Assembly: GCA_900543155.1 (NCBI GenBank)
Contig: UQQN01000100.1
Span: 1 to 8,477 of the forward strand
DNA from: an uncultured Prevotella sp.
Lineage (GTDB): Bacteria > Bacteroidota > Bacteroidia > Bacteroidales > Bacteroidaceae
Direction of reading: 5' to 3'
DNA: 8,477 nucleotides
Numbering within the stretch: the stretch's first letter is position 1; the number at the start of each line of letters is the position of its first letter. A program made the translations under genes and the position numbers. The notes under the pieces are model-generated. The model did no database searches. It saw nothing but the letters and a program-made list of their open reading frames with translations, and was not told the origin of the DNA. Below, in pieces: positions 7,123 through 8,477 of the stretch.

Positions 7123-7210
7123 TTTCGTTTTGTATGATGTGTGTGCAGTATTGCACTATATAGCACCATGACATCACGCCGTGGATTACATCCACAACTC
7201 TCACTCCCGC
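7106..7210 (-). promoter_or_regulatory. Antiterminator pairing of the leu leader
   Basis: In RNA, GCGGGAGUGAG (7210-7200) can pair without interruption with CUCACUCCUGC (7116-7106): 11 pairs, one of them G-U. The second strand is most of the 5' arm of the terminator, so the two structures exclude each other. The first strand overlaps the end of the leader peptide and its stop codon (7203-7201). Between the strands lie a compact hairpin (7195-7190 with 7186-7181, loop of 3) and a longer one (7177-7171 with 7140-7134, containing GTGC/GCAC pairs). These would fold within the antiterminator loop and bring the distant strands together. Confidence 0.75.
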
Positions 7211-7272
7211 GTACCCCATGTACGCAAGCGCAACAAATTGCTAAGTCGGAAGTAAGAAGTATATGCCATCAT
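7201..7272 (-). CDS. leuL: leu operon leader peptide, 23 codons, Leu-rich
   Basis: This short frame begins ATG ATG GCA just after the predicted transcription start and ends at TGA 7203-7201. Residues 9-17 read RLSNLLRLR. Leu codons are at 7245-7243 (CTT), 7236-7231 (TTG TTG) and 7227-7225 (TTG). There are no Ile or Val codons, which fits leucine-specific control rather than multivalent ilv-type control. Four Arg codons are also present, so Arg sensing cannot be excluded from the peptide alone. Inside it, GCGTAC (7225-7220) and GTACGC (7214-7209) form a 6-bp hairpin with a 5-nt loop that overlaps the antiterminator strand. A ribosome waiting at codons 13-16 would cover its 5' arm and free the antiterminator. 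A ribosome reaching the stop codon would cover the antiterminator and favour termination. Codons 4-8 are encoded by the 14-mer also found in the leuA-leuC gap. Confidence 0.75.
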   Translation of the reverse strand: MMAYTSYFRLSNLLRLRTWGTRE

Positions 7273-7293
7273 GTTATTTTCTTTTTGTGTGGG

Positions 7294-7323
7294 CAAAGTT
7301 ATAAATAAATTACAAAATGCAAA
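7294..7323 (-). promoter_or_regulatory. leu operon promoter
   Basis: On the minus strand TTTG (7323-7320) is followed after 18 bases by TAACTTTG (7301-7294), an exact TAnnTTTG -7 element with a near-standard spacer. Transcription should begin near 7286-7290. That places the leader peptide ATG about 15 nt from the 5' end and gives a leader of about 265 nt before leuA. Confidence 0.75.
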
Positions 7324-7406
7324 CATTTTATGCAGAAAAAATAGAAATATATTTTCTTTTTATGCACTTTGCTTATATTTTGCTCTTTATATTAAACTTT
7401 AAGCAC

Positions 7407-7425
7407 GTGTTTTTACGTAAAACAC
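7407..7425 (-). terminator. Weak AT-rich hairpin after the TPR gene
   Basis: GTGTTTT (7407-7413) and AAAACAC (7419-7425) pair around a 5-nt loop, 31 bp past the TPR gene stop and before the leu promoter. The stem is short and AT-rich and the minus-strand continuation (GTGCTTAAAGTTT) lacks a strong U tract. It may be a weak terminator or chance. Confidence 0.3.
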
Positions 7426-7455
7426 CCTTACACAAAATGGCTTTACACCCCACGG

Positions 7456-8409
7456 TTAAAAACCATAAGGATTCATGCGCTTGTAGCGCTCTTTCATTTC
7501 ATTTTCCACATTTGCATATTCGCCGTCTACCGCCTTTGCCAATTCTGGTTCCAGTTCGAGCGAGCGTTTCAAATCCTCGGCAGCACCAGCCACATCCTTC
7601 AAGTGGTTTTTCACACCTCCACGCGCTTTATAGGCAGCAGCAAATTTTGGTTGCATATTAATAGCCTCGTCATACACAGCAAGTGCCTTGTCCCATTGTG
7701 CCGTTTGTTCATAAAGGCTACCCAGTTTCAATACAGCTTCTCTGCTAAACGGATTCAGTGCCTGCACTGCTTTAAGGTCTGCCACCGCCTCGTCTGTTTT
7801 TCCCAAAGCCGCAAAAGCCTCGGCACGCAACAAATGATAACTCTCGTTTTCTGCATCAATGTCCACAAGGTTTTCAGCATCTACCAACACCTCGTTCCAC
7901 TGTCCCATCTGCTTCAACACATCCGCTCTCAACAGCAACGCATGCTGATATTTAGGCTCCTTTGCCAAACACTGCGTGAGGTGTGCTATTGCCATAAAGT
8001 CCTCATGCAAACCATGTTCTGCCTCAGCAAGCAAATAAAGCGCACGGGGTTCTGCCTCATGTTGCTGCAAAATGTGTTCGCAAGTGGCACGCTCATCCGC
8101 ATAAGCCTGTGTCTTACCTTGCGCTTGTGCCAACAACAAACATATTTCTAGGCTATCACCCTCTGCATTTTTCACCATTTCTTGCAACAGTGGGAGGGCT
8201 TTTTCGTTGTTTTCAGTGTGCAAATACACCTCAGCCAACAGCCCTACGGTGCGCAACTCATGTTTAAGTTCTAAAGCTGCCGTCAAACATTTCTCGGCAT
8301 ACTGAAACTCACCCATTTGCATGGCACGCACGCCATCGTCACACAAAATGTCATATTGATTTTCGGGCGACTTATTTCCGCCACCAAATATAGATGAAAA
8401 AATTCCCAT
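7456..8409 (-). CDS. TPR-repeat protein
   Basis: The protein has 317 residues, is probably cytoplasmic, and is built from about eight tetratricopeptide repeats. Approximate spans are 20-53, 54-86, 88-119, 121-153, 154-187, 188-221, 222-255 and 256-289. Typical repeat signatures include ALYLLAEAEHGL, LLRAEAFAALGKTDEA, VLKLGSLYEQTAQWDKALAVYDEAI and AYKARGGVKNHLKDVAGA. TPR arrays mediate protein-protein contacts, and no enzymatic domain is present. The N-terminus MGIFSSIFGGGNK is short, mildly hydrophobic and lacks a convincing signal peptide. The C-terminus ends with a basic helix and MNPYGF. The partner is unknown. It is upstream of and co-directional with the leu operon, but separated from it by an independent promoter. 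The region 8410-8477 before the ATG has two ACTTCAT direct repeats on the minus strand and no clear promoter. The end of an upstream gene there cannot be judged. Confidence 0.88.
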   Translation of the reverse strand: MGIFSSIFGGGNKSPENQYDILCDDGVRAMQMGEFQYAEKCLTAALELKHELRTVGLLAEVYLHTENNEKALPLLQEMVKNAEGDSLEICLLLAQAQGKTQAYADERATCEHILQQHEAEPRALYLLAEAEHGLHEDFMAIAHLTQCLAKEPKYQHALLLRADVLKQMGQWNEVLVDAENLVDIDAENESYHLLRAEAFAALGKTDEAVADLKAVQALNPFSREAVLKLGSLYEQTAQWDKALAVYDEAINMQPKFAAAYKARGGVKNHLKDVAGAAEDLKRSLELEPELAKAVDGEYANVENEMKERYKRMNPYGF

Positions 8410-8477
8410 ATACGTATTTTTTTAATGAAGTCGTCTAAACTTTTATGAAGTTCAAGATTTGCCTTTATTTTTGAAGC

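Noticed and set aside
7603..8151. 182-codon plus-strand open frame opposite the TPR gene
   Set aside because: It is antisense to a clear TPR protein and biased by that gene's codon pattern.
8410..8477. Minus-strand frame open from the window edge into the TPR gene
   Set aside because: It runs out of frame through the TPR coding sequence and has no independent support. The upstream gene cannot be defined from 68 bases.

Overview
The window looks like chromosomal DNA of a Bacteroidetes bacterium, most likely Prevotella or a close relative. The evidence is promoters of the TAnnTTTG / TTTG (-7 / -33) type, A/T-rich sequence instead of Shine-Dalgarno sites before most starts, and protein sequences typical of that phylum. 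Genus level is an inference. Every gene I accept is on the minus strand, so transcription runs from high to low coordinates.

Right to left: 8409-7456 encodes a 317-residue protein made almost wholly of TPR repeats. Next comes the leucine biosynthesis operon, leuA (7021-5528), leuC (5433-4060), leuD (4008-3409) and leuB (3440-2382). Together these enzymes convert 2-ketoisovalerate plus acetyl-CoA into 2-ketoisocaproate, the immediate precursor of leucine. The operon has a Bacteroidetes promoter at 7294-7323 and a leader of about 265 nt. The leader reads as a complete transcription attenuator: a 23-codon leader peptide with four Leu codons (7272-7201), a hairpin inside it (7209-7225), an 11-bp antiterminator (7200-7210 with 7106-7116), and a strong terminator hairpin with a U tract (7073-7122). 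This is the best-supported regulatory system in the window.

Left of leuB is an AT-rich, gene-poor accessory stretch. It holds a perfect 16-bp inverted repeat (2211-2255, probable operon terminator) and a decayed, unrecognised coding region with a frameshift and three in-frame stops (about 2107-1747). An intact 457-residue gene follows (1670-297), whose product joins a DinD-like N-terminal domain to a RhuM-family domain. The left edge (1-147) carries two diverged copies of an 82-bp repeat. Each copy contains a leftward promoter overlapping a palindrome, so a gene outside the window on the left is probably served by tandem promoters.

The leuA-leuC gap contains heptameric TACTTNN repeats. The same motif encodes part of the leader peptide.
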